Assembly (NCBI GenBank): GCA_002309215.1
Contig: DBXG01000022.1
Span: 1-12,534, forward strand
Source of the DNA: Alphaproteobacteria bacterium UBA1218
GTDB lineage: Bacteria; Pseudomonadota; Alphaproteobacteria; Rs-D84
DNA: 12,534 bases
Reading direction: 5' to 3'
Every line of letters starts with the position of its first letter. Positions within the stretch are counted from its first letter, which is position 1. The position numbers and the translations under genes are program-made. The notes under the pieces were generated by a model that worked only from the letters and a program-made list of their open reading frames with translations, ran no database searches and had not been told where the DNA came from. Of this stretch, positions 6,802-12,534 are shown one piece after another.

Positions 6802-7266
6802 TTATTCCATATCTGACGATGTGTTTTGTTCAGAATCATCAGTATCGAAATCTTTATTTAACAGATATTCATCAGAACTACCAAGATTTTTATTTCGCAG
6901 GTTCAATAATTCATCAACTTGGGCACGCGATACTTGTTTTACTTCACATTGTTGTGCAAATAAATTATCGCCATATACAACATCCACAATAGGTTTTACC
7001 AAAGCAAGCACTGCGAAAATCAAAAATAAAGATTTTGCGTTATGGGATATAGTATCCAGTTTTACACCTTTGAATATATATAATACTGCCCAACCAAATA
7101 ACATTATACCAGTCAAAAATACAATAACAATCCACGCATAATTTAATACTGTATCAAATGCAGGAAATATACAAGCAGGGTCTTCGAAAGAAATAAAACT
7201 GTCATCTATGTTGATAACTTTCAGACCTGCGTTTGTAAGTAAGGTTTTAATAGTTGCTGTGTTCAT
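6802..7266 (-). CDS. Unknown protein with two membrane helices
   Basis: A 154-residue protein of unknown family. It has a short polar N-terminus (1-40), two hydrophobic helices (about 43-66 and 78-98) joined by a short basic loop (KGVKLDTISHNAK), and an acidic polar C-terminal tail. Positive charge in the loop suggests the loop faces the cytoplasm and both ends face the periplasm. Cys32 and Cys107, one outside each helix, would then lie on the same side and could form a disulfide. It starts three bases after the stop codon of the upstream acidic protein gene, so the two are almost certainly translated as an operon. A two-helix layout recalls small type IV secretion or conjugation proteins, but no motif supports that choice. 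Confidence 0.75.
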   Translation of the reverse strand: MNTATIKTLLTNAGLKVINIDDSFISFEDPACIFPAFDTVLNYAWIVIVFLTGIMLFGWAVLYIFKGVKLDTISHNAKSLFLIFAVLALVKPIVDVVYGDNLFAQQCEVKQVSRAQVDELLNLRNKNLGSSDEYLLNKDFDTDDSEQNTSSDME

Positions 7267-7269
7267 ATT

Positions 7270-8193
7270 TTATTTCTTTGATGATGCATTTGTAAAAAAT
7301 CCAGGCACAGAAAAATCTTCATCATTTGCTGCAACACCGGCCCAGCCAAACAAATCGCCCAACCCTTGATCTTTGTGTTTAGATTGTTTGAACGGCAATA
7401 TGTTGCGCAATTTGCCAATTTTACTGCGTCCCGAAGACTTTGTCTCAGATGCAATTTTATCTTGGGTTTCTGCGAATTCTGTTGCCAGTTGTTGTAATGT
7501 TGCATCAACATCTTCTGAAACATCGTCATCTGAATCAGATTCGTCTTGGGCAACTGGTGCGACATTTTCTTCCAAAACATCTTCCTGCAAAGGTGTCATC
7601 GCAGATAGCAGTTTTTCCAAATCTGGTTCGCCTTCGTTTTCTGTTTCAGGGTTTTCATCTATTTCAGTTATAATATCATCAGACTCGGTTTCTTCGATAA
7701 TTTCTTCGTCTGTGGCAACATCTTCAATAATTTTTGTTTCTTGTGCTTCTTCTGTTTCTGAATCATCAATTTGATTTTCACCGGACAATACAGACAGAAT
7801 AGGGGCAACTGTTTCAACGGGTTTATCAACTTGTGTTTCCGATGTTGGTTCATCGTCATCAGGTTCTTGCACTTTTGTTGATTTGCGTGCACGTTTTGCT
7901 TTTGGTTTTGGTTCAGTTGGTATTTCTTCAATAACAGTTTCCACAGATTCTATAATCTCTACTGGTTCGTCCGGATTTTCGGGTTCAATAACCGTATCCT
8001 GAACGATTTCTTTGTCGACGTCTGTCGTAGCAGTTGTTGTGCCAAGGCCTGCGTCTTCTTGGTCCACAGGAACACCGAACAAAACAGTATCGGAATCAAG
8101 TTGCAAGGCATTGCGAACTTCATCAAAAGCGGCGCGTATATCGGTAATGTTGAAAATCTCACTGCCTGAAATATAGATAATTTTCGTTTTCAT
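7270..8193 (-). CDS. Unknown protein: small N-terminal domain plus long acidic disordered region
   Basis: A 307-residue protein. Residues 1-47 look folded (KIIYISGSEIFNITDIRAAF, then SDTVLFGVPVD). Residues about 50-250 are dominated by Glu, Asp, Thr and Pro, with no hydrophobic core, and are probably disordered. A basic island, KPKAKRARKS, interrupts them near 96-105. The last 55 residues turn basic and then hydrophobic (KIGKLRNILPF, GLGDLFGWAGVAA), resembling a docking or targeting tail. The start at 8193 is preferred over the in-frame ATG at 8202: AAGGG lies eight to nine bases before 8193 but abuts 8202. It is the first gene of a two-gene unit with the membrane protein downstream. A scaffold or adaptor at the membrane is a reasonable guess. 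Confidence 0.75.
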   Translation of the reverse strand: MKTKIIYISGSEIFNITDIRAAFDEVRNALQLDSDTVLFGVPVDQEDAGLGTTTATTDVDKEIVQDTVIEPENPDEPVEIIESVETVIEEIPTEPKPKAKRARKSTKVQEPDDDEPTSETQVDKPVETVAPILSVLSGENQIDDSETEEAQETKIIEDVATDEEIIEETESDDIITEIDENPETENEGEPDLEKLLSAMTPLQEDVLEENVAPVAQDESDSDDDVSEDVDATLQQLATEFAETQDKIASETKSSGRSKIGKLRNILPFKQSKHKDQGLGDLFGWAGVAANDEDFSVPGFFTNASSKK

Positions 8194-8220
8194 AAAACAC
8201 ATCCCTTACTTAATGACACC

Positions 8221-8226
8221 ATTATA
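8221..8226 (-). promoter_or_regulatory. Predicted -10 box for the acidic-protein operon
   Basis: On the minus strand this reads TATAAT, about 28 bases before the ATG at 8193, leaving room for a short leader with AAGGG. No convincing -35 hexamer is seen at the right distance. It shares an 80-base divergent region with the ZauP-like promoter. Confidence 0.4.
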
Positions 8227-8239
8227 TCACATTTTAGTG

Positions 8240-8268
8240 TTGAACGCATATAAAAAATGTCTTAAAAT
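8240..8268 (+). promoter_or_regulatory. Predicted promoter of the ZauP-like gene and zapA
   Basis: TTGAAC (8240-8245) and TAAAAT (8263-8268) are separated by exactly 17 bases, each five of six to consensus or close to it. The -10 box ends six bases before the ATG at 8275, so the predicted transcript starts at the initiation codon and has no leader. No ribosome binding site is seen. Confidence 0.65.
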
Positions 8269-8274
8269 ACAATT

Positions 8275-8487
8275 ATGTCGGATATAAAACAGCAAATTTT
8301 TCAAGAACTGGATTCTTTGGAATCATTGGCTTTGCATTTACGTGCAGACGCCACCTGTGCCAGCAAGCAAACAGACCTGGAAGTCGCCATTTTAAGCAAA
8401 CAGGTCAAAACTTTACGGGAAAAAAATGAACGTGCCAAAGATTTAATCGAAAAATCTGTATCTATCTTAGAGAAATTGAAAAAATGA
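8275..8487 (+). CDS. ZauP-like coiled-coil protein encoded upstream of zapA
   Basis: A 70-residue, highly charged helical protein whose second half (about 32-70) shows heptad-like leucines and valines (LEVAILSKQVKTLREKNERA). In Caulobacter and relatives, a small coiled-coil protein (ZauP, of the DUF4164 type) is encoded directly before ZapA and works with it on FtsZ-ring organisation. Size, composition and position all agree. Its stop overlaps the zapA start as ATGA (8484-8487), a coupling signal. The identity rests on context and coiled-coil character rather than on a distinctive motif. Confidence 0.7.
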   Translation: MSDIKQQIFQELDSLESLALHLRADATCASKQTDLEVAILSKQVKTLREKNERAKDLIEKSVSILEKLKK

Positions 8488-8762
8488 GTGTTGTATCAAT
8501 ACCTATTGTCAATAAAAACTACCCAATGGGCTGTGAAGATGGCCAGGAAGGGCGCTTGATAGAGTTGGGACGCTTGGTTGATGCGCGCGCGCGTCAAATT
8601 TTAGATAAAATTGGTCCGTTACAGGAAAGTGCTTTGTTGGCGACATTGTGTATTGTGTTGGCCGATGAAATTCAGAATAAATCGCAAAAGCCGGCTGTTT
8701 CTGATGAAGATTTACACGAAATCTTGGCCCGAATTCGTGAAATAAAACATAAATTATCGTAA
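8484..8762 (+). CDS. zapA: Cell division protein ZapA
   Basis: ZapA is a small cytosolic dimer or tetramer that binds FtsZ and promotes bundling of protofilaments at midcell. The 92-residue protein shows the family layout: an N-terminal beta strand and NKNYPMGCEDGQEGRL (about 10-25), then GRLVDARARQI, a LLATLCIVLADEIQ helix (about 49-62), and a C-terminal helix that forms the coiled coil. It begins within the stop codon of the ZauP-like gene (ATGA overlap), so the two are one translation unit. In many Alphaproteobacteria zapA lies near gapA and other glycolytic genes; here about 1.1 kb of accessory DNA separates zapA from gapA. Confidence 0.85.
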   Translation: MSVVSIPIVNKNYPMGCEDGQEGRLIELGRLVDARARQILDKIGPLQESALLATLCIVLADEIQNKSQKPAVSDEDLHEILARIREIKHKLS

Positions 8763-8802
8763 AAACAAGTATAAGAAATGAAACTTTTTTTATTCTCTCT
8801 TT

Positions 8803-8831
8803 GGAGGGGGTACCGGCGTAGCCGGGGAGGG
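8803..8831 (+). repeat. Small GC-rich palindromic repeat (short form)
   Basis: A GC-rich island in AT-rich DNA, with a hairpin CCGGC-gta-GCCGG (8813-8825) between GGAGGGGG and GGGAGGG. The right part, GCCGGGGAGGG, is identical to part of the larger element at 9710-9899, which has a different stem (GGCAC-gaa-GTGCC) with the same flanks. It is probably a short or decayed member of that repeat family. The rest of 8763-8978 is AT-rich, and I see no gene or RNA in it. Confidence 0.55.
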
Positions 8832-8886
8832 AGGTGTGTTTAATTTTTTTTATGCGAATCGGTTTTTTTGTCCGCTAAAAACAATA

Positions 8887-8929
8887 AATATGTTATGAAT
8901 ATATAAAAAATTATTGATAATAACATATT
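8887..8929. repeat. 10-bp perfect inverted repeat
   Basis: AATATGTTAT (8887-8896) and ATAACATATT (8920-8929) are exact reverse complements separated by 23 AT-rich bases. They lie about 50 bases upstream of the promoter at 8979. This could be a protein-binding site or a chance feature of AT-rich DNA. Confidence 0.3.
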
Positions 8930-8978
8930 GAAAACACTATTAAATTGCGTTATTAACAAAATAATTTATAAATCGTGC

Positions 8979-9008
8979 TTGACATTTTTTTTTTTGCGCA
9001 ACTATATT
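8979..9008 (+). promoter_or_regulatory. Predicted promoter with a poly-T spacer
   Basis: A perfect -35 TTGACA (8979-8984) and a -10 TATATT (9003-9008) are separated by 18 bases, of which the first 11 (8985-8995) are an unbroken T run. Length changes in the run would alter the spacing and so promoter strength. The predicted leader is about 50 bases. Confidence 0.65.
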
Positions 9009-9066
9009 CGTGGCAATGGGGATAACCCCAGCAAATAAAATGACAAAACAAAAAAAGGAAATAAAA

Positions 9067-9633
9067 ATGAGTATATTAGATTTTTTTGGTCCAAAAATTG
9101 CAGAACCAAAAGATTTTGATAAAGATTTGTTTATCAAATATTATGTAAAGTATCATTTAGGAGTGATTGGTAAGGAGTACACAAAAGAATCCAGCGACTG
9201 CGACGCAGGAAGATTTTTTGTTAAGGCAGAAACTGGTGGAAGAGCGTTCTACTTTGACGGACGTCTTACAGACGATTGGTATTGGAGTGATAGCGATGTG
9301 GAAACAGCTTCTAGACAGGAGCTGAATAATTGGCTGAAGTCAGGCGCCCACGTTTATATCGATGACTGTACGTTTATAGATTTTGAGTCTAATCGTAGTC
9401 CATATGCAAAGTATTTTGCAAAACCTTTGTTATATGCGCGTTTTTATCCAAACAAAGCGATTTCTAAACAAATATTGTCTGTTTTGCACGCTGTGGAAAC
9501 TGTGTCAAGTAAAGAATTGCAAACCATTTATGATGACATAGAAAAAAGGTTTCAAGAAAAGCAAGCAAAAGAAACCGAAGACAAACGACAGGCAGCACTG
9601 AATGTCTTGCTTGGAGAGAAAAAACAAAGATAA
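9067..9633 (+). CDS. Unknown 188-residue soluble protein
   Basis: No family was recognised. The protein has no signal peptide or membrane helix. The first 135 residues are rich in aromatic residues (e.g. FIKYYVKYH at 22-30, DDWYWSDSD at 69-77) and probably form a compact alpha/beta domain. The last 40 (about 149-188) are charged and helical, perhaps a coiled-coil tail. The start at ATG 9067 is preferred to an in-frame ATG at 9010: AAGGAA lies six bases before 9067, while 9010 coincides with the end of the -10 box region. The gene stands alone, with its own promoter (8979-9008) and a strong terminator (9651-9677), and palindromic repeats lie on both sides. That layout suggests an accessory or recently acquired gene. 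Confidence 0.75.
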   Translation: MSILDFFGPKIAEPKDFDKDLFIKYYVKYHLGVIGKEYTKESSDCDAGRFFVKAETGGRAFYFDGRLTDDWYWSDSDVETASRQELNNWLKSGAHVYIDDCTFIDFESNRSPYAKYFAKPLLYARFYPNKAISKQILSVLHAVETVSSKELQTIYDDIEKRFQEKQAKETEDKRQAALNVLLGEKKQR

Positions 9634-9650
9634 TATTGCATTCCAAACAA

Positions 9651-9677
9651 ACACCGCACAATCGTGCGGTGTTTTTT
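9651..9677 (+). terminator. Intrinsic terminator of the 9067-9633 gene
   Basis: A perfect 9-bp stem, ACACCGCAC (9651-9659) with GTGCGGTGT (9664-9672), has a 4-base loop and a six-T run ending at 9677. It lies 18 bases after the stop codon and closes a monocistronic unit. Confidence 0.85.
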
Positions 9678-9709
9678 CGATTTCCCACCCTGTCCCCAAA
9701 AAGGGGATT

Positions 9710-9899
9710 GTTTTCACTCTTGAAACAGTTTTGGTTCCCCGCCCATGGCGGGGTGGCACGAAGTGCCGGGGAGGGTAATCTGGATTATTCGTAATAATGA
9801 ACGTCTGGAACAAAAATTTATTCAACGCGCCCCGTCTTGTGACTGCGTCACAATCCACCCCGCCATGGGTGGGGAATCCATATTGTTCCAAGTGAAAAC
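9710..9899. repeat. 190-bp palindromic intergenic repeat element
   Basis: Two long imperfect inverted arms, 9710-9756 and 9855-9899, share GTTTTCACT at the outer end and TTCCCC(G/A)CCCATGGCGGGG at the inner end. Just inside each arm is a separate small hairpin: GGCAC-gaa-GTGCC (9755-9767) and TTGTGAC-tgc-GTCACAA (9837-9853). The centre is AT-rich, and I find no convincing coding sequence; the reading frames across it look like by-products of the repeat. The layout fits a REP- or MITE-like element. It sits between the end of the unknown gene and the 3' end of gapA, and may act as a gapA terminator or mRNA-stabilising structure. Confidence 0.75.
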
Positions 9900-9909
9900 C
9901 CTAAGAATT

Positions 9910-10908
9910 TTATATCAATTTTCCCATTGCTACGGCAGTATCGCACATACGGTTGGAAAAGCCCCATTCGTTATCATACCATGCTGTCACATGCAAAACA
10001 TCGTTATCAACAACACGTGTCAGTGCGGTATCAACAATCGCGCTGTGTGAATCGTGTGTGTAGTCTGTGGACACCAAAGGTCTGTCTGATACGCCAATAA
10101 TATTCGATTGGGATTCAATAAACAATTTGTTCACAGATTCAACAGATACTTTCTTTTTCATATTCAGCATTAATTCAATCAGTGAAACATCAGGTGTTGG
10201 AACGCGAACAGAGATGCCGTCCATTTTGCCAGCCAATTTAGGCAATATTAAACCGATTGTTTTTGCAGCGCCAGTGCTGGTCGGAACAATTGACAGATTT
10301 GCAGCGCGTGCGCGACGAAAATCTTTGTGGTTTTTATCTAATAATTGCTGATCACCTGTATACGAATGAACAGTTGTCATCCAGCCGTTTTTTACACCAA
10401 ACTTTTTATCCAATATATTTAATACTGGTGCCAAACAATTTGTAGTACATGACGCATTTGACACAATAATATCTTTCTTGGTCAATTTATTATCGTTCAC
10501 ACCAAAAACTATTGTTTTATCTGCGCCCACAGATGGTGCGGATATTAAAACACGCTTTGCGCCACAATCGATATGAATGCGCGCTTTGTCTGCATTTGTG
10601 AACAGGCCAGTACATTCCATAACAATATCTATGTTTAATTTTTTCCATGGCAATTTAGACGGATCGCGTTCCATCAGGCATTTTATTTTGTTTTTGCCGA
10701 TAATAATATATTCGCCACTTTGTTTAACAGTCATTGGCAATTTGCCATGCACAGAATCATATTCCAATAAATAAGCATTTTGTTCAATTGGGGTAATGTC
10801 GTTAATTGCGACAAATTCAATATCTTTACGCCCAGATTCCAATGCTGCACGCAAAACCAATCGACCGATACGACCGAACCCATTTATAGCCACGCGAATT
10901 TTTTTCAT
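9910..10908 (-). CDS. gapA: Glyceraldehyde-3-phosphate dehydrogenase (type I)
   Basis: A glycolytic, NAD-dependent cytosolic enzyme that oxidises glyceraldehyde 3-phosphate to 1,3-bisphosphoglycerate. The 332-residue protein has the Rossmann start VAINGFGRIGRLVLRAAL (about 7-24), with Asp37 after the second strand indicating NAD preference. The active site is ASCTTNC, with catalytic Cys154, and His181 in TVHSYTGDQ. RRARAAN, the phosphate-site PTSTGAAK and the final WYDNEWGFSNRM are all intact. ATG 10908 is preceded by AAGGAAGG. Transcription starts from a promoter about 30 bases upstream, divergent from miaA. The last codons run close to the palindromic repeat element. Confidence 0.97.
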   Translation of the reverse strand: MKKIRVAINGFGRIGRLVLRAALESGRKDIEFVAINDITPIEQNAYLLEYDSVHGKLPMTVKQSGEYIIIGKNKIKCLMERDPSKLPWKKLNIDIVMECTGLFTNADKARIHIDCGAKRVLISAPSVGADKTIVFGVNDNKLTKKDIIVSNASCTTNCLAPVLNILDKKFGVKNGWMTTVHSYTGDQQLLDKNHKDFRRARAANLSIVPTSTGAAKTIGLILPKLAGKMDGISVRVPTPDVSLIELMLNMKKKVSVESVNKLFIESQSNIIGVSDRPLVSTDYTHDSHSAIVDTALTRVVDNDVLHVTAWYDNEWGFSNRMCDTAVAMGKLI

Positions 10909-10936
10909 CTTGAAAGCCTTCCTTGTTATAACTTGT

Positions 10937-10965
10937 ATTGTATCGTATTTCTAGCAAAAATACAA
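10937..10965 (-). promoter_or_regulatory. Predicted gapA promoter
   Basis: On the minus strand, TTGTAT (10960-10965) and TACAAT (10937-10942) are separated by 17 bases. The start would be near 10930, giving a leader of about 22 bases that contains the AAGGAAGG ribosome binding site. It is separate from the divergent miaA promoter by about 23 bases. Confidence 0.6.
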
Positions 10966-10988
10966 TTTGATTTTTTTCAATGAATTAC

Positions 10989-11016
10989 TTGAAATTGATA
11001 TCTGGGCTTTTATAAT
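10989..11016 (+). promoter_or_regulatory. Predicted miaA promoter
   Basis: TTGAAA (10989-10994) and a perfect TATAAT (11011-11016) with a 16-base spacer form the strongest promoter match in the window. The -10 ends seven bases before ATG 11024, so the mRNA would be leaderless. No ribosome binding site precedes this ATG. Confidence 0.75.
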
Positions 11017-11023
11017 TCATTGT

Positions 11024-11926
11024 ATGAAAACAAAATCTTTAATTATCACAGGACCCACAGCGTCAGGCAAATCGGACTTTGCACATAAATTGGCATGCCA
11101 AATAAATGGTGCAATTATAAATTGCGATAGTGTCCAGATTTATCGTGGTATTGAAACTGTATCTGCGTCGCCTTTTGCAGGGGTAAAAACTGATAGTTTT
11201 GATGAACTAGATGGGGTGCCTTATAAACTGTTTTCAATTCTGCCTTTGTCTGAACATCTTAGTGTAGCTGATTATTTGCGTTTGGCGACTGATGCTTTTA
11301 ATGAGGTTGTTGCGATGGGCAAAACACCAATTTTTGTTGGTGGAACAGGCTATTATATAAACGTTTTAATCAATGGCATATCTTCGATTCCAGAGGTCAG
11401 CGAAGAAACCAGAAAACGTGCGCGCGACATGGTGAAAAACAATATTGACGAAGTGTATAAATTATTGCCCGCAGATTTTGTTAAAACAGACCCACAACGT
11501 ACAGCGCGTGCTTTGGAAGTTTTTTTGGAAACAGGCAAGCCGTTATCTGATTGGCAAAAATTACCACGCAGTGGTGCGCTGGTGCCTGATGCTTGTAAAA
11601 TACTGATAAACCCAAAGCGCGAAATATTGCTGGAACGTATTGCAAAACGCGTGCCAGAGATGGTGTCTGGTGATGCTTTGATAGAGGCGAAAAATATAAC
11701 CGCAAATAATATGGAAGAAAATCGCGCCATAGGGACAGAGCAATTATGTAAAATGCTGCGTGGCGAAATATCACAGCAAGACGCGATAAATAACTGGATT
11801 ACAAAAACAAATCAATATGCAAAAAGACAGCGGACTTGGTTCAAGACGCAATATGTATCGGACTATCAGATTTTGCGTGTGCCGACAGATGATGATTTGG
11901 AAAAAGTGATTGAAAAAATATCATAA
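11024..11926 (+). CDS. miaA: tRNA dimethylallyltransferase MiaA
   Basis: MiaA adds a dimethylallyl group to N6 of A37 in tRNAs that read codons starting with U, the first step of i6A/ms2i6A synthesis. The 300-residue protein has the P-loop GPTASGKS (10-17), INCDSVQIYRG (32-42), the FVGGTGYYINVLINGI segment (104-119), and KRQRTWFK (267-274). Length is normal. A longer in-frame start at 10967 is rejected because the promoter lies between it and 11024, and because the family begins at 'P-TA-GK' about ten residues from Met. It is followed after 18 bases by priA, probably in the same transcript. Confidence 0.95.
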   Translation: MKTKSLIITGPTASGKSDFAHKLACQINGAIINCDSVQIYRGIETVSASPFAGVKTDSFDELDGVPYKLFSILPLSEHLSVADYLRLATDAFNEVVAMGKTPIFVGGTGYYINVLINGISSIPEVSEETRKRARDMVKNNIDEVYKLLPADFVKTDPQRTARALEVFLETGKPLSDWQKLPRSGALVPDACKILINPKREILLERIAKRVPEMVSGDALIEAKNITANNMEENRAIGTEQLCKMLRGEISQQDAINNWITKTNQYAKRQRTWFKTQYVSDYQILRVPTDDDLEKVIEKIS

Positions 11927-11927
11927 A

Positions 11928-11959
11928 ACCAGTATGTTGAAGGTATGTTCAACACTGGT
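11928..11959 (+). promoter_or_regulatory. Hairpin enclosing the priA ribosome binding site and start codon
   Basis: ACCAGT (11928-11933) and GTTGAA (11936-11941) pair perfectly with TTCAAC (11948-11953) and ACTGGT (11954-11959). This makes a 12-bp stem with one two-base bulge (AT, 11934-11935) and a six-base loop GGTATG. The loop holds the priA ATG (11945-11947), and GAAGG of the ribosome binding site straddles the stem and loop. No T run follows, so it is not a terminator. It could limit or time priA translation relative to miaA. Confidence 0.6.
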
Positions 11960-12534
11960 GACATTGTCAAAGTTCTTATCCCAAATGTAATAAATACAGG
12001 CTATGATTATCGCCTGGTTGCGCCTGCTGATATTGGCGCTTTTGTTCGTTGCACAGTAATGAACAGGCAGTATATCGGTGTCATTGTTGGTGTTGGGGAC
12101 AGCAATCTGGAGCAATCAAAAATAAAACCAATAATTGAAGTTTGCGATTTGGGTAAATTATCAAGGGCCGATATAGATTGGATATACAAAATGTCTGATT
12201 GGACTTTGATGACACCTGGCGCGGTATTGCGTTTGATTATAAATGTCCCAGATGCTTTTAATCCGCCTGCTACCGAACAACTTTATTCATTTAATTTTGA
12301 TAAAAATATCAAAATGACAGATGCACGATTGGCTGTGTCTGATGCTTTTCAGTCGAACGATAATGATGCTATGTCTGTCAACGATATAAAAAATATTGCG
12401 CATGTCAGTTCGGCTGTCATAAAAACAATGATAAAAAACGGCGGTTTAATTCCGGTGGACCAGCGGGTAAAAAATAAAGCAACATTTGACTATAAATATC
12501 GCGATATGGGGACTGTCGTTTTGAATGATGAACA
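11945..12534 (+). CDS. priA: Primosomal protein N' (PriA helicase), 5' part
   Basis: PriA recognises stalled or collapsed forks and reloads the replisome. Only the first 196 residues are in the window. They show the N-terminal 3'-end binding domain (VKVLIPNVINTGYDYRLV, then GAFVRCTVMNRQYIGVIVGV) and the KIKPI linker. Next come WIYKMSDWTLMTPGAVLRLII and a winged-helix stretch (MSVNDIKNIAHVSSAVIKTM). The last visible residues, VVLNDE, match the opening of the helicase domain (usually L-x-x-EQ). The next in-frame stop upstream is the miaA stop, with no other start codon between, so ATG 11945 is the only good choice. The gene runs off the right edge. Confidence 0.9.
   Translation, partial: MFNTGDIVKVLIPNVINTGYDYRLVAPADIGAFVRCTVMNRQYIGVIVGVGDSNLEQSKIKPIIEVCDLGKLSRADIDWIYKMSDWTLMTPGAVLRLIINVPDAFNPPATEQLYSFNFDKNIKMTDARLAVSDAFQSNDNDAMSVNDIKNIAHVSSAVIKTMIKNGGLIPVDQRVKNKATFDYKYRDMGTVVLNDE

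Noticed and set aside
6802..7266. VirB2/TrbC-type pilin
   Set aside because: Two helices of similar spacing are present, but there is no signal peptide and no conserved pilin motif, and no VirB genes are in the window.
7373..7774. Serine-rich reading frame on the plus strand
   Set aside because: It is the antisense of the acidic protein gene: Glu/Asp codons read as Ser/Phe on the other strand. The minus-strand gene has a ribosome binding site and a coupled partner.
8763..8978. 6S RNA downstream of zapA
   Set aside because: 6S RNA often follows zapA in other proteobacteria, but I see no long paired rod with a central bubble here, only a small GC-rich hairpin and AT-rich DNA.
9010..9066. N-terminal extension of the unknown 188-residue protein
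   Set aside because: An ATG at 9010 would lie right at the -10 box, ahead of any transcript, while 9067 has a good ribosome binding site.
9505..9891. Minus-strand reading frame of 128 residues
   Set aside because: It crosses the terminator at 9651-9677 and the left arm and centre of the palindromic repeat, and overlaps the 3' part of a better-supported plus-strand gene. The sequence around YPPRHFVPPRHGRG is the usual translation of such repeats, not a protein.
10967..11023. N-terminal extension of miaA
   Set aside because: The segment contains the -35 and -10 boxes, and MiaA proteins normally begin close to the P-loop.
1..12534. CRISPR array or tRNA/rRNA genes
   Set aside because: No evenly spaced direct repeats and no cloverleaf or rRNA-like sequence were found on either strand by eye.

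Overview
The window comes from an AT-rich alphaproteobacterium using the standard code (TGA is a stop and TGG encodes Trp). The gene order points there: lptE-holA, map-radC, a coiled-coil gene overlapping zapA (the ZauP-ZapA arrangement), and miaA-priA. The composition, the small intergenic palindromic repeats and the cysteine-rich envelope protein fit a host-associated or gut lineage. That placement is inference from composition and synteny, not from a marker-gene tree.

Layout. 1-1305: a possible gene tail at the edge, then an MFS transporter. 1370-2550: a promoter, an intrinsic-terminator hairpin just after it, and two overlapping genes. The first has a phage P5-like RNNNPGNL domain joined to a phage Mu F-like C-terminus; the second is a probable lipoprotein with a Ca-loop-like motif. 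This pair is the best candidate for an undescribed system, possibly an effector with its immunity protein. 2571-3812 (minus): a membrane-anchored protein with 22 cysteines and four repeated Cys modules. 3878-6794: a compact plus-strand run of lptE, holA, map and a RadC-family gene with very short gaps or overlaps. 6802-8193 (minus): a two-gene unit of unknown function, a very acidic, probably disordered protein followed by a protein with two membrane helices. 8275-8762: a ZauP-like coiled-coil protein and ZapA (cell division). 8763-9909: an accessory islet with an unknown gene that has its own promoter and terminator, flanked by related palindromic repeats. 9910-10908 (minus): gapA. 11024-12534: miaA and the 5' part of priA, which runs off the window.

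The recognisable genes serve core functions: LPS export, replication, N-terminal Met removal, division, glycolysis, tRNA modification and replication restart. Three genes (MFS, the ZauP-like gene, miaA) have promoters whose -10 box lies only 6-7 bases before the start codon, which predicts leaderless mRNAs. That pattern decided the starts of the MFS gene and miaA.

All domain assignments were made by eye from motifs. No database search was possible.
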